NCBI GenBank assembly: GCA_035610365.1
Contig: CM069434.1
Coordinates: 99,312,806 to 99,376,805 of the forward strand
Source of the DNA: Aquatica leii
Lineage: Eukaryota; Arthropoda; Insecta; Coleoptera; Lampyridae
Length of the DNA: 64,000 nucleotides
Direction: 5' to 3'
Under the pieces are notes generated by a model. The model was not told the origin of the DNA. It was given only the letters and a program-made list of their open reading frames with translations, and did no database searches. Below are positions 13,201 through 23,970 of the stretch, one piece after another. Positions within the stretch are counted from its first letter, which is position 1. Every line of letters starts with the position of its first letter. The translations under genes were made by a program, and so were the position numbers.

Positions 13201-13854
13201 TACTAATGAATTCTATAAAATGCAAATATTAATAAAACTTACAATTCATTTTTATCCAGTAAACTAACTTTAGAAAACATTGCTTCAGCAGGAATATCCA
13301 AAAAATTACTATAATGATTTCTGTGAAAATTAACAACAAATTAAACTAATACAAACGTATATAACTCATGCTAATACATACGTAACATCAATACTAGTAG
13401 AAGCTTGATCCATTAAACCATGTTTTACATTAGGATTATTTACTTTTACGTAATCCTTAAGTTTTTTAGATCTAAAAAATTAAAATAAAGTTGTGGATAT
13501 TTCAACTTTCATGATGTATGTAGTTTTAACAATAACGTTTTTGTGCTTGTACGCAGTATATGATTCATAGAAAAAAAAAACTATATAAACATATTACCAA
13601 ATTATTTTTTTGTAGTAAAACTTTTTGGATGCAATTTTTTCTCTGACGGAAGTAACACGGGCGTAGTTTATGCTATTTAAAAACAGTAACTAATTTTTAC
13701 TTTCCTACAAGGAAAGTATAGCAATCGCGATTTACTTTGTTTTTAGCAATAGTAGGATAAAAGTAAGTTTTTGTTTCTTTAAAAAATGCTGTTGAGGCAA
13801 CTTTTAAAAAAAATTTACACGTTCAAATTGTACATTCTACTAGACCAAACCATG

Positions 13855-13910
<56 letters not shown>

Positions 13911-14715
13911 TAAAACTACCAGCTATCTCATTGGGCTAAGCATTTAGATATGTTTTAACGCAGCAGTCTAAGAAGTAAAAAATTCCGCAAAGTACGTCAA
14001 TACTACTCTACAATAAGAGACGAGAAAAATTAATTCATTTGAAAAGAGAAAGTATGATGATTGTTTTAATCATTCTCCGGTCATTACGCATTCTATTGTT
14101 CAATATTTGGAAAATACTTTAGACTATTTTTCTGAGATTAGCTTTCATAGCGTATCATGAGAAAGTAAAACTTTTATAAATACGGAATTCCAACCATGAT
14201 TACTAATGAGACGGTAATAAAAAGTAATTGCTAATGCCATTGTTTAATAAAAGCTTCTTATAGATTATATTTTGAAAATTACCTTTTCCTTTAGATAATG
14301 CATAATTTTAAAAAGCACAAATAGGTATTTTAATAAAATGAAAAGTTACAATACTGATCTAAACTAAAAATTATTTGCAGCCAACGTTTTACTTTTTTTA
14401 CAACTAGAGCGTTAGATTGTCAACTTCACCAATCCTGTAATTTTCTATTATAAGCTTATTCTTGTAAAAAAATGCTCTAGAAACTATAAGATTGACATTT
14501 TGACATTCAAAACCGTAGAAAAACTTTAAACGTTAGATTAGTTTGCACATCTTGTTATAAACCCATTAATAAATCAGAAACCAAATGCATAACCCTAAAA
14601 TTCGATTTTGAATCATGAATACTTACCTAAGTTGTGCCAGTCGTCGATTTTTTCTTTTCCTCGACAAGGTTCTGTTGCCTTTACCTTCTTGTTCTCTTTT
14701 ACAAACACCACCCAT
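10291..14715 (-). CDS. Mutator-like RNase H-fold domain fused to YqaJ nuclease, 918 aa, ten exons
   Basis: Exons, all GT-AG: 14715-14627, 13471-13382, 13320-13243, 13184-13110, 13051-12998, 12938-12386, 12318-11967, 11914-10847, 10750-10524, 10461-10291. The spliced length is 2757 nt with no internal stop. Residues 1-128 are a basic, low-complexity N-terminus. From about 145 to 600 the sequence follows the insect Mutator-like domain: cysteine pairs C187/C190 and C334/C337, TDGAWSKRSY (D295), MVGDGDSS (D389/D391) and NLAEHYNS (E553), a plausible DDE set. Residues 700-862 are a YqaJ-type PD-(D/E)XK nuclease: ITASNFG, HEPLAIEEF (E748), ASPDG (D782), VEVKCP (E793, K795), YYFQVQGQL (Q837). The nuclease should degrade or nick DNA, and the first domain may act as a transposase; the native role is unknown. 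It is the only intact gene in the window and lies between 78-bp inverted repeats. Start choice: first ATG of exon 1. Alternative: a domesticated host gene. Confidence 0.9.
13862..13907. repeat. (AT)n microsatellite in intron 1
   Basis: About 23 uninterrupted AT dinucleotides inside the 1155-bp first intron of the Mutator-like/YqaJ gene. Confidence 0.95.
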
Positions 14716-15430
14716 TGTAATTGTTATAATATATCACCAATCACAAGATCACTTCTGGCAAAAAGTAATTAAGAAATAAAACACACTCGAACAGAAAACA
14801 ATAAACACCAAAACATCTAATCGTAATGACTACCGGCAAACGTATTCAAATATTGCGCCGATAAAGCAAACATAATTGCGTGGGGGCTACACCTTGGGGG
14901 CTACAGACCAGAAGGTCATCACTGTTGTCATATTTCTTTACAATTTAAATTGTAGTAGATGGCAGCACTTCTTAAGCCAATATTTATTGATATAAATTTC
15001 TCAATTTAAAAGCTTCATGTTACTTATAACCAAAAGTTTTTACTACCAAAAATTTTTAATAAATATACAGAATTGACAAAAGTTAATTTAAACGAGATGT
15101 CTTGTCTCTTAAAAAATTTAGTTTTTAACTTTTTGATAAACACAACATTTTTGGGTTTCGTTTATAGATTTTTTCAAGTTTTATGTTACAGTCAAAGCGC
15201 AATTTAATTTCCTTAAGAATAAACAAAATTATTTGAGAAATTATAAAATCCAATATGGCGGATGCTATCGAACGCTCTTAACAATCAGGCGTTAGCTAAC
15301 AAACCGCCACTCAAAAAGACAACGCCATACAAGCGTAATAATGAAAACCCTTCATATTTTTTTCCATCTGCATCAAAAATGTCAGGGCTTTTATTAGCCC
15401 CGCATCAATCAAATAATAATAAAAAATCAT
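14716..15430. other. 5' flank of the Mutator-like/YqaJ gene
   Basis: Holds the presumed 5' UTR and promoter. A short direct duplication, GGGGGCTACA, occurs at about 14882 and 14895. No TATA box can be named with confidence in this AT-rich sequence. Confidence 0.4.
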
Positions 15431-16639
15431 AGAAAAAAAACCTTTAGAAACGAAACTTGTATGATCAAGATTAAAAATTACTTAATAGTTTGTGGATCAG
15501 ACACTTGGCGCTAGTGTTTTTAGTTCGATAGTTTTCGATATCATTCGAAATTTACGAAGTCTTTTTGAAAAAACGCGGTAAATGTTTTAAACGTCATTCA
15601 TCAACGTGATCATTACCTAAATTTTATTAGTTTTGCGCGCTTTTGCTGTTTCTGTTATTTTGGTGTTTTAAGACACTGAAGTTTGTTTTGTTGTTAAGTA
15701 TAGTGTATATAGTACCTATAGTTTATAGAACGACTGTATTACCTAGTGTTATTTGTATTGTTGTATAAGTATAAGTGTTATTTTAGGTTTATGGTTTATT
15801 GGTGAGTGTATAAGAAAAATATTAATTTGGAGTTTTGGAGTTTGAAATTTTGCTGCACATAATTGCTTTATACCATAGCCTTTTTCAAAGTATATGCCAT
15901 AATTTGTTACTGTTACTTTTACAAAAATTATATTAATTATTGCACTTGTTAAATTAACATTTATTGTTTTAGTATTGTAGGATTGTACTATACGAGAACT
16001 TAAATCATTACAGAAATGCAACAAATAGTAATTCGATGGCATTTGTGACACAAATATATACTTTATAAATCTCAGAGAAGTTAAAAACTGGTAAAGCTAA
16101 GTATCACATTTAATGAACTCGTGACAACTTGAGGTTGCTATTTCTGTTAACATAAAATGTATTAATCAGATTAGAAATTATGTGAAGTGATTTATGTTGT
16201 TATATACAGATTCGTGTAGATGGTACCTTCAAATTAGACTAAGTAAGTAATGTATGAAGTATTCCTTAAACGTCACCATTGTAATATGTTATCATCAAAG
16301 AGAATATACCCTCTTTCGTATCACCACATTTGAATTACTACTTTTTTTTATTTTTAGTTAACTTCAGCTATTTCAATGTATTGACATAATTATATCATTT
16401 TCAAAAACTATAAAATTTATTTCTTTATAATTGTCAATTTAATGTTTCCAAATTCTATAATTATTTCAATAGATCCAAATAATTGTAGTTAATAAATATA
16501 CAAAACATTTAACATATTGAATTTAAATTTACAGCTAAATTACAAATTAAAACACTAGCGCCAAGTGTCTGATTCACAAGCTATTAAATAATTTTTAACC
16601 TTGGTCATACGAGTTTCGTTTCTAAAGGGTTTTTTTTCT
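15431..16639. mobile_element. MITE with about 90-bp terminal inverted repeats
   Basis: The left end 15431-15521 and the reverse complement of 16549-16639 share about 90 bp at roughly 90 percent identity, including CAGACACTTGGCGCTAGTGT. The 1.03-kb interior has no convincing gene; a 100-codon minus-strand frame at 15749-16051 resembles nothing known. Size and structure fit a non-autonomous DNA transposon. It sits upstream of the Mutator-like/YqaJ gene and inside the 78-bp repeats. No clear target duplication was seen, and its TIRs do not match the 78-bp repeats. Confidence 0.8.
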
Positions 16640-16865
16640 GTGTAAATAATCTTATTTTTTTTCTCTCAAAACCTAGGTAACCAATCAACTCCATCTCAAT
16701 CACAAAACCAAATCCCGAACCAGTGTTTAGATACTAAATTCTAGTTTTATATTAATAAAAATAGGAAATTAACAAACCAGATTCCAACTGAATCGCGTGA
16801 ATGCACAATAGGAAGATAATCTAAACGCGGGAGTAGGAAGAAAACAAAAGTACGAGAGGCACGTA

Positions 16866-16943
16866 AAATTTGAATTCAAAATATAACGCTTAAATTATAT
16901 AATTAAAAATAATGGAAACGTGCATAATATTAACACGTTACAC
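16866..16943 (-). repeat. Right 78-bp terminal inverted repeat
   Basis: Reverse-complement partner of 9277-9354, with outer bases CGTTACAC. The neighbouring bases on either side differ between the two copies, so the repeat has sharp limits. Confidence 0.9.
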
Positions 16944-17343
16944 ACGTCAAAAACTTCAAAAAAAAAAGAAAAAATGAAAAAAACTTCAACTCAGAGATAT
17001 TATGTACATACTATAACGCAGCAAAGCTCAACCATAATCCAACGAAGAAACACTCTGTATCAAAAAGGAGACGTAGACGTAACGTAAAGTAACAAATCTC
17101 TAAAAGACTCAAATGTAAAGGTAAACCAAGATACAAGACATATGTGTCCCAGAAAAGGTACGTCAAAACCAGTAAATCTAAGGCACATCGAGAAATGGTG
17201 ATGAGATCGACACGACCTACTATTGTAACACAACGAAGGAAGCACTTAGCTCACACCAGTGTACATTTGATTACTCACCTTGTACTAGAGGTAGTTGACT
17301 TCTACCATAGAACAATTCTTAAGCCGGCCCTATGCAGCTAAGT
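16944..17343. other. Spacer between inverted repeat and gypsy relic
   Basis: About 400 bp, less AT-rich than its surroundings, with short open frames on both strands (17060-17245 and 17144-17341) that resemble nothing known. It may be the 3' non-coding part of the adjacent gypsy element, but no polypurine tract or LTR was recognised. Confidence 0.4.
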
Positions 17344-19333
17344 CAAGTGGTTTAATCATTGTCAGAAAAGTCACAGTTATTTTCTTTGGGGTCTTTGACG
17401 TAGAAGCGTCCTAGATCATTACTATCAAAATCTCGTAACTGATACACCAAAGAAGAGATAACCTTCGTAATTTTGCACGGAACAAATTTTGAAGCAAGTT
17501 TCTTTGAATAGTTTTTGAAAGCATCGGACAGAGTAAAATTTTTTTTCCAAACTATATCACCCATTGAAAATACTACATGACGCTTACGTAAATTGTATTG
17601 CTTTGAATTAGTCTCATAAGCTTTGTGAAGTCGCTTCTTTACATTTGCTTATAGTTCAGGAAAATGTGAAAGTTCTTTAGACCAAAATAACCTATTGGCC
17701 ATTTCAACATTATCAGTAGAGGGGATCGGACCATAAAAGTCACCAGACCAGACTGGCAATTGTCTACCAAACATTAAAAAAGAAGGTGATACCTGGGTAA
17801 CCTAATGTCGAGCCAATCTGATAGCTTGAGCTATCTCAAATATATGACAATCCTAATCGCTATGATTATCTTTAATGTAAGTAAATATGGCTGTGCCTAT
17901 CGCCCGATTGCCTTTTTCTGTAGGGTTTACTTGGGGGTGGTACTAAGCATTTAACCAAATTTTCTGAACTTTTATATTAGTTAGGAAATTCTTTAACTCT
18001 TTCGAAACAAATTGGGATCCGTTGTCAAACATAACCAGTTGAGGGACACCAAAGATTGAGAAAACTTGTTCACGCAAAAACTTAATTTTCGCTCTTGTGA
18101 GCTGCACAGACTTTGCAACCTTTGACATATTTACTAACCAAAACTTTTAACTTAGGCCAATAATACATATCGGTTATTTTAGTCATAGTTTTAGAAACGC
18201 CTAAATGGGAAGACGTGGGGTCATCATGACACTGTTTGAGTATTTCAGTGCGATTTGGGAAAGTAAAAACTAATTTCCACTCGAAAAGATTTGATTCTAA
18301 AGGCAACGTAAAAGGGAGATACTTATATGAAAACTGATCGTTGACCTTAAAGAACGGATATTGATCAAGGTTTGCTAAAATTTTATTGTCACGATACCAT
18401 TTATCAGGAATGACTGTAGATAAATCTATAGAAGATACGACACGAGATAATGCATCAGGCACAATGTTATGTTTTTCTGACCGATGTAAGACATTACATA
18501 ACTGAGATAAACGAAGGCTCCACCTAGATGAACGACCGGTTGGTTCTCCTAAATTATGTAACCATTTCATAAGCCGCACAATACCATCCACGTAACCACA
18601 AAAATGTTCTATCCCAAAAATAACACCAAGTAATTCTCGCTCTGTAGCGGAATACTTTCGTTCGGCAGAACTTAACGTACGACTTACAAAAAAGATAGGA
18701 TCTTCGAGATCATCATCCAAACGTTGAAACAAAACAGCACTAGCGTCAGTTTGAATGAAAAATTCGCTACTAAAATCTGGAGAAGCGAGAACCGGAGCTG
18801 ATGTGATATAAAGTTTAATTTCCTGGAAAGCCTTTTCAGCTTTACTGAACCACGAAATAGCTTGACCTTTAGCTTTACATTTAAGATAAAGGTAATTGTC
18901 GCAGATAAGGTAGCATAATTTTTGATGAAGTGACGATAGTAACCAACAAGACCACATACACGTCTTATTTCGGTAGTATTCTTGGGTGTAGGAAAATTGA
19001 CGATAGCAGAAACTTTACTAAGGTCAGTTCGCAAACCTTCCTTATCAACTACGAAACCTAAAAACGAAAGGGACGGACGACAAAACTGGCATTTTTCTAA
19101 ATTAATTGTAAAGCCAGCTTTCTTTAAACAATAGACAATTGAACGTAAGGTATTAATGTGCTTCTCAAAGGTAGGAGACGCAACAATATCATCAAGATAA
19201 ACGAAAACTTGATCTAATAGAACGAGACCTAAAACACGATCCATAACACGCTGTAGGGTTTGAGGACTGTTCGACAAACCAAAAGGCATCACTACAAATT
19301 CAAAGAGGCCCTTTCCTGGAACAGTAAAACTTA
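17344..19333 (-). pseudogene. Ty3/gypsy pol relic (RT to integrase), 5'-truncated
   Basis: The minus strand enters pol inside RT at SFTVPGKGLFEF. MPFGLSNSPQTLQRVMDRV and VYLDDI (RT catalytic box) follow at 19292-19190, then the connection to RNase H (QTDAS; SSAERKYSATERELLGVI). An HHCC integrase finger (CHDDPTSSHLG...YVKGCKVC) ends at about 18085. The integrase core resumes in another frame with FSIFGVPQLVMFDNGSQF. A C-terminal piece with MGDIVWKKNFTLSDAF ends at 17352. Roughly 75 residues between HHCC and core, including the first catalytic Asp, are missing, as is part of RNase H. Gag, protease and both LTRs are absent. Its 5' end abuts a plus-strand BEL/Pao fragment. Confidence 0.9.
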
Positions 19334-19377
19334 GATTTAATACTAACTTAAAATCGTCCGAGATAAGAAAAAATAAA

Positions 19378-19680
19378 ATTGTGCAGATTTGGAAAAATAG
19401 GCAATCAGTTGTAGATAGCTTCTTTAAGGTTTGGCAAAGAGATTATTTACAACAATTGATATTAGTTCATTATACGGAAAAAGTGAAAGCAGTCATTATA
19501 AAAAATAGTGATGTTTTATTGCAATAACAGATTAAACAAAGATTGTCATGGAAGCTGGTAAAAGTTAAACAGACCCTTCAAGAACGAGACGGGGAAACAA
19601 GAGCATGTGAAATTTTGATTAGTGATGGTACAAGACTTAAACAGCCGATTCAATGATTCTATCTCTTGGAAGTACAAACT
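19378..19680 (+). pseudogene. BEL/Pao integrase C-terminal fragment
   Basis: The plus strand encodes the C-terminal end of a BEL/Pao integrase: QIWKNRQSVVDSFFKVWQRD, then a LLQ..IKQRLSWKLVKVKQ stretch, then ETRACEILISDGTRLKQPIQ. The first 200 bp are nearly the same at DNA level as the minus-strand relic at 7925-8130, so both belong to one family. This copy continues further toward the true C-terminus. One stop interrupts the vKNxDVLLQ region and another follows KQPIQ. Nothing upstream of the C-terminus remains; the sequence begins at the truncated end of a gypsy relic. Confidence 0.8.
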
Positions 19681-21109
19681 ATATTGGCCGATGAGGGTGT
19701 TGACAAAATACAGACTTTAGTCTAGTTTTGTTTTCCGTGTATTAAAGCGACGGGGTTGGGATAACCTAATAAAAGTGCTTTGTAAAAGTAATTGTCACAA
19801 CTATCATTAGTTAAATATTTTGATAATAAATAACACTTTTTCATTAACTTAGTGCAACCATTTATTAACGTGCTTTTTAACAGTATATGTTATTGTTGAA
19901 GAAATATGTATTCATTTGTTACATTGTTCTTAATTGTTATTTTATTTATCTTATTTGCTTTGTAGTGGGTTTAGACGTACCCTTGGTTTCTCCAAACTAA
20001 GGAGTACGTAGAGTGGCGCCTAAGTATTTTTTTATCTTTATTATAGTTTTTCACCACGCTCATTCATCAACATCGTAGCTAGCCGTGGTGACGTGCTTGT
20101 TACAAACAGTACAAGAAAAGGTTGGTATCGACATGTTTTTTGCAAAACAGGCATATACTTTTTACCTTACGGTTTATTTCTTGGTTAAATGTGACATTTT
20201 TTGGTGATAATTTTGTTTTTGTGATCTATCTGTTCTCCGATCTTGTCATTCGGATTTATATTCTCCACAATAGAATCTATATTATTTATAGTTGATTTGG
20301 ATAGCTTACGTTTAATTTTACAGTTTTGTATACGTTTTTGAATCTGTGGTTAAATTTTTGCATTTCAATGAAGATAAATCATAGTTCATGAACTTTACGA
20401 CCGAACATCCGTTTGATTGTCTATTGCATATATATTCAGTTACAATGTTATCAAAAGTCTCTTACTAATGTAATTTTTGACTGAAAACTAAACACTAATG
20501 AATGAACAAATCGATTAGGAAATTATATTGTATATTGTTAATTTTTTATCTAACGATTCATCGGCTTGTCATCTTACTCAAAATTTGCAAGAAATTATTT
20601 CTTGGCATTGTTGCGAAATAAATTGGTACTTTAAAACAAAAATTATTTTGCTACAGGATTCGTACAGGTTTACGATTCCTCCGGCATGCTTCAGTAAAAA
20701 TTAATATGTGTAAAAACGCATACATTTCTGTTTCTTTTCAAACTGTATTTGTTTCGCATTTTGTCAAATTTCTTGAACATTTTTGATTTGTAAATTCCAT
20801 GATCCTTTGTATTATATTCGAGAAAATAAACAATTTAAAAAGTTTCTTAAAAAAGATGCTTAATTACATTTTTTTGAAAGTACTCGTAGTTTTATTAGAA
20901 GGTTTTTTAGCTTTAGTTTGGTGTTTGTTAAACCACATATACTTAAAATTAATTTCCATACATTCTTCGTGGTCTTTAAAATCATAAGCAATCTCATTCC
21001 GCAATAATCTTCTCCAGGTTGTCTTTAGTCTCAGAATTGTTGTCATCTAGATTTGTATACTTATCAATGCAATTTTTAAATTTTGAAAAAATGTTGGAAT
21101 ATGGTAACT
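19681..21109. other. Possible BEL/Pao LTR remnant and spacer
   Basis: Sequence following the BEL/Pao C-terminus, AT-rich and without genes. A G-rich stretch near 19752 could be the remains of a polypurine tract. TGGCGCCTAAG at 20014 resembles a tRNA-Lys primer-binding site and is preceded by an imperfect hairpin at about 19974-20011. If both are real, 19760-20012 would be an LTR followed by the start of another copy, but no TG...CA ends were found. From about 20050 to 21109 nothing is recognised. Confidence 0.3.
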
Positions 21110-21186
21110 ATGAGTATATCGTCGTGAAAACCGCAATATGTCGTATGTCCAAAAACTTAAGTTTTTAGGAGGGACAAAAAACTATA

Positions 21187-23558
21187 CTATATATATATAG
21201 TATATATATTATGTGGTAGAGTTTCATAAAAGCTTCTGTAATCTTGAGGTATTCGTTTTTTTAGTTCTTGAAGGTGTTCAAATTTAGTTTTTTCAATTGG
21301 GCAGGGTTGGTCATGTAACTTGGGTCGAATATCGTTGAAGGCTATTGAACGTCGTGGTCGATCGACACGGTAATGGTGCCCATTCGTCACCGAATGCAAG
21401 TTTATAGTTTATTATCCTATCCGGGGTATACTGGAGGTTCACGAGGTCATTAACACAGGGACCTTCTGTTTTATACCTTGGCCGAATGATGGTATAATAA
21501 TCATTATTAAATTCGTAAAAATTGAACAGCTGGAAGAAACACTTGATTTCTATGCTTAAGCTTGGTTTCAATTGCTGAATGGCATCCATCTATCTCCATA
21601 TGAGTGTGGCCAACCACGAAATATGTACTTTTGTTCTATTATGATATCGTATTTCATGTTTAAGTCTAGTAAAGCATTAGAGAGTTTCGAATTCCTGTTT
21701 TGATAACCACAACCATCGCTCCATATAATTACTTTTTTTTGAATCGGTTGGGCCTCGGCTAATTTATTTCAAATGTATTTAGTAGCAATCGTTGCAAAAC
21801 GTCACTCTCTAAACCAGCATTACCCTCATGCCAAACGAAGCATGAAACCTCCTTTGAAGCGATATTATAAAAGACCTGATTATGAACTTTTAATTTTGTT
21901 TTATAATAATTTGCGCCACCATTCAACCGAGATGCCAAAAGTACAGCTTGTAAGTCAACAGTATAAGATTAGATTTAGTCTTTATTTTCTATAGCTTTGC
22001 TTTTATCAGCCTCTTTTTTGGCAAATGACTCTTCTTTTTTTCTATATGCTTTGCGTATGACTCATCATCAAGAGTTGTGCATTCGTTACATTGATCCTTT
22101 TTGAGCGTGTAGAAATCCAAATTTATTTTGACCATTACTTTTTTCAAAGTTGTCCTCGATACTTTAGTTTTTCCTAAAGATTCAAATATTGTAACTTATT
22201 TTCGATAAAAGTCTCTCAAACTACCCCAGACTGTTTCTAGGTACAATTTATCAGAAGAGGCAAAGCAATAATGCGATTCAACCTTTGCAAGAGAGTTCAG
22301 CCACTCCTGTAATTCAATTATTGCATTGTTTGAGATCTATTTTCTGTCGAAGTACCTGCCTGAGAAGTAGACATTTCCGGAGGTTCCATCAAATCACGTA
22401 ATGGTCTTTCCCCAATGCTTTGTGTGCCCATAAACATTTGTTTGCAAACATGTTTTTTAGGTTTGACATTGTTCCCATCACTCACTAATAGATAAAAACG
22501 GAATGTCGCTTTTTTTCTCGAGATATTATTAGTGTTATTTTTTCTGTATTTTGGCTGAGAAATTAAAACGTTTTGTTTTATATAGGTTTTTTTAGAGTCC
22601 CAATTGGGTAAAGCCCAAAATTTGGAGAACATCAAACTGCGTTCTTCATTGTTGATTTCGTCACAAAAAAAACTTTGTGTTGGGCACCCTTTTTGTACGC
22701 GAGTGTGTCTTCTACAGCAAGAACCAATCTTCTTTTCATCCTCTTCTTTGTTTTGCTTATAGTTGCCAGAAGCGTCTTTTTCAAAACCAATATAGGACTT
22801 CCCAAATAAGCGCAATTTTTGCGTTTTTTTGTCTTTTACACTCTATACCATTCCTTGGTCCCCTACGTTTCTTTTTTTTTACAGTTTCTTTAGTAGCAGC
22901 TTGTCTGGCCACTTCTATCGAATCATTTGAATCAATAGATGCGTTTGAATTTGGACTAGATGGTTGGTACAGATCATCAGATCCGCCGCTGAAATCAGAG
23001 TCGTTAGACTCTGCTGATGACTTTTCATGATTTGCTGATTCTATTACGCGGTACTCCAATACTTCAACATTCTAATTTGTTGGAGGTTAAACCCCAGTTA
23101 TTATTATTTTCGTAGGTTGTTGCACAAACAATCCAGATTCCTGTTCAAAAACTTCTTTAAGCACAGTATTATTCTAATCACAACCAAGAGAGTCTATTGA
23201 ATCCAAGTTTTTAAGTAACACTTGTGTAGCCTGAACTGTATTCATAACTTAAACTGGCAAATCCTAAGCATCAGTCTTAGTCGAGGCCACAGCAGCTTCA
23301 CGTTTTTCTAAAAATAAATAATTTACAAAATTAATACATAATACTTGCATTTTAAGACAGGGGTGTTCACAAAAATTAATAAAGGAGCTGGAAAATGTGT
23401 GCCTTTTATCAAATTTCACCCCTCAATGGAAACACAATCAGTTCTACTTTACTGACTTAATAATATGATGAAATTATTTAAACTAACATAGATAGTATAT
23501 TGTACTTACCCAAAATATCAAGTGCAAGTTTGCTCAAGTATTTACCACGACTAAACAT
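21187..23558 (-). pseudogene. Transposase-like gene of a multicopy insect family, broken
   Basis: Exon 1 (23558-23510) starts MFSRGKYLSKLALDIL and ends at a GTAAGT donor; exon 2 resumes at 23307. Recognisable pieces follow. At 22815-22318 there is a cysteine-containing N-terminal region (GSCCRRHTRVQKGCPTQSF, then FSKFWALP, KHVCKQMFMGT). Near 21990 comes VDLQAVLLASRL with YYKTKL, then FVWHEGNAG. Near 21720 comes IIWSDGCGYQNRNSKLSNAL, then HMEIDGCHSAIE near 21590. At 21589-21187 comes KLAFGDEWAPLPCR and, in another frame, IPQDYRSFYETLPH. The Asp of VDLQ, the Asp of SDGC and the D..H..IE motif suggest an RNase H-fold transposase, but I cannot name the superfamily. At least five premature stops lie in exon 2, plus several frameshifts. 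The flanking TIRs support transposon origin. Confidence 0.7.
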
Positions 23559-23970
23559 CTTGTAGAATAATATTTTATTGTCATTTTTCAACTAGTCTGC
23601 AAAAGATAAAAATAAGTCGTATGTGAAATTTGTGTCCAAAATTATAGGTGCAAAACGTATGTCAAACATTAAAATTAAAATTACTTAATATGAATATAAA
23701 AAAATCAGCATATTACTAGCTAAGGCTCTTAACATTTGAATTAGACCTAACTCATTTAATAAAACAATAATTTTGATAGAATTTTTATTAGTAAGGTTAA
23801 GTCATGTGGTCCTAAATAAAATGAACGTGCAATTTCACCACAAAAAGTAAACATTCGACAAGAAACTAATTGTTTAACAAAGTAAAATTATATTAGTGAA
23901 TATAAAAAACTTACCTTTTATGTTTTTATTAAAGAACAACTGTAAACATATAACAATAACAACAAAAACT
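23559..23970. other. 5' flank of the transposase-like gene
   Basis: AT-rich sequence between exon 1 and the inner edge of the gypsy LTR. No gene seen. Confidence 0.4.

Larger units (their letters stand above)
9277..16943 (-). mobile_element. Candidate element: Mutator-like/YqaJ gene between 78-bp inverted repeats
   Basis: The outer limits are two inverted copies of the same 78 bp (about one mismatch), with similarity starting and stopping sharply on both sides. Inside are one intact multi-exon gene for a Mutator-like plus YqaJ protein, its flanks and a 1.2-kb MITE. The arrangement is what an autonomous DNA transposon would show, but no target-site duplication was found and the repeats might be unrelated insertions. 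The element call is inference; the repeats and the gene are directly visible. Confidence 0.5.

Noticed and set aside
15749-16051. 100-codon minus-strand frame inside the MITE
   Set aside because: No similarity to any transposase or other family; its position between TIRs does not by itself make it a gene.
9277-16943. The 78-bp repeats as gypsy or BEL LTR ends (they start near TGTAACG)
   Set aside because: They are inverted relative to each other, only 78 bp match, and no polypurine tract or primer-binding site adjoins either copy.
20014-20025. tRNA-Lys primer-binding site TGGCGCCTAAG
   Set aside because: Too short and imperfect, no TG...CA LTR was found ahead of it, and no BEL gag follows; mentioned only as a possibility.
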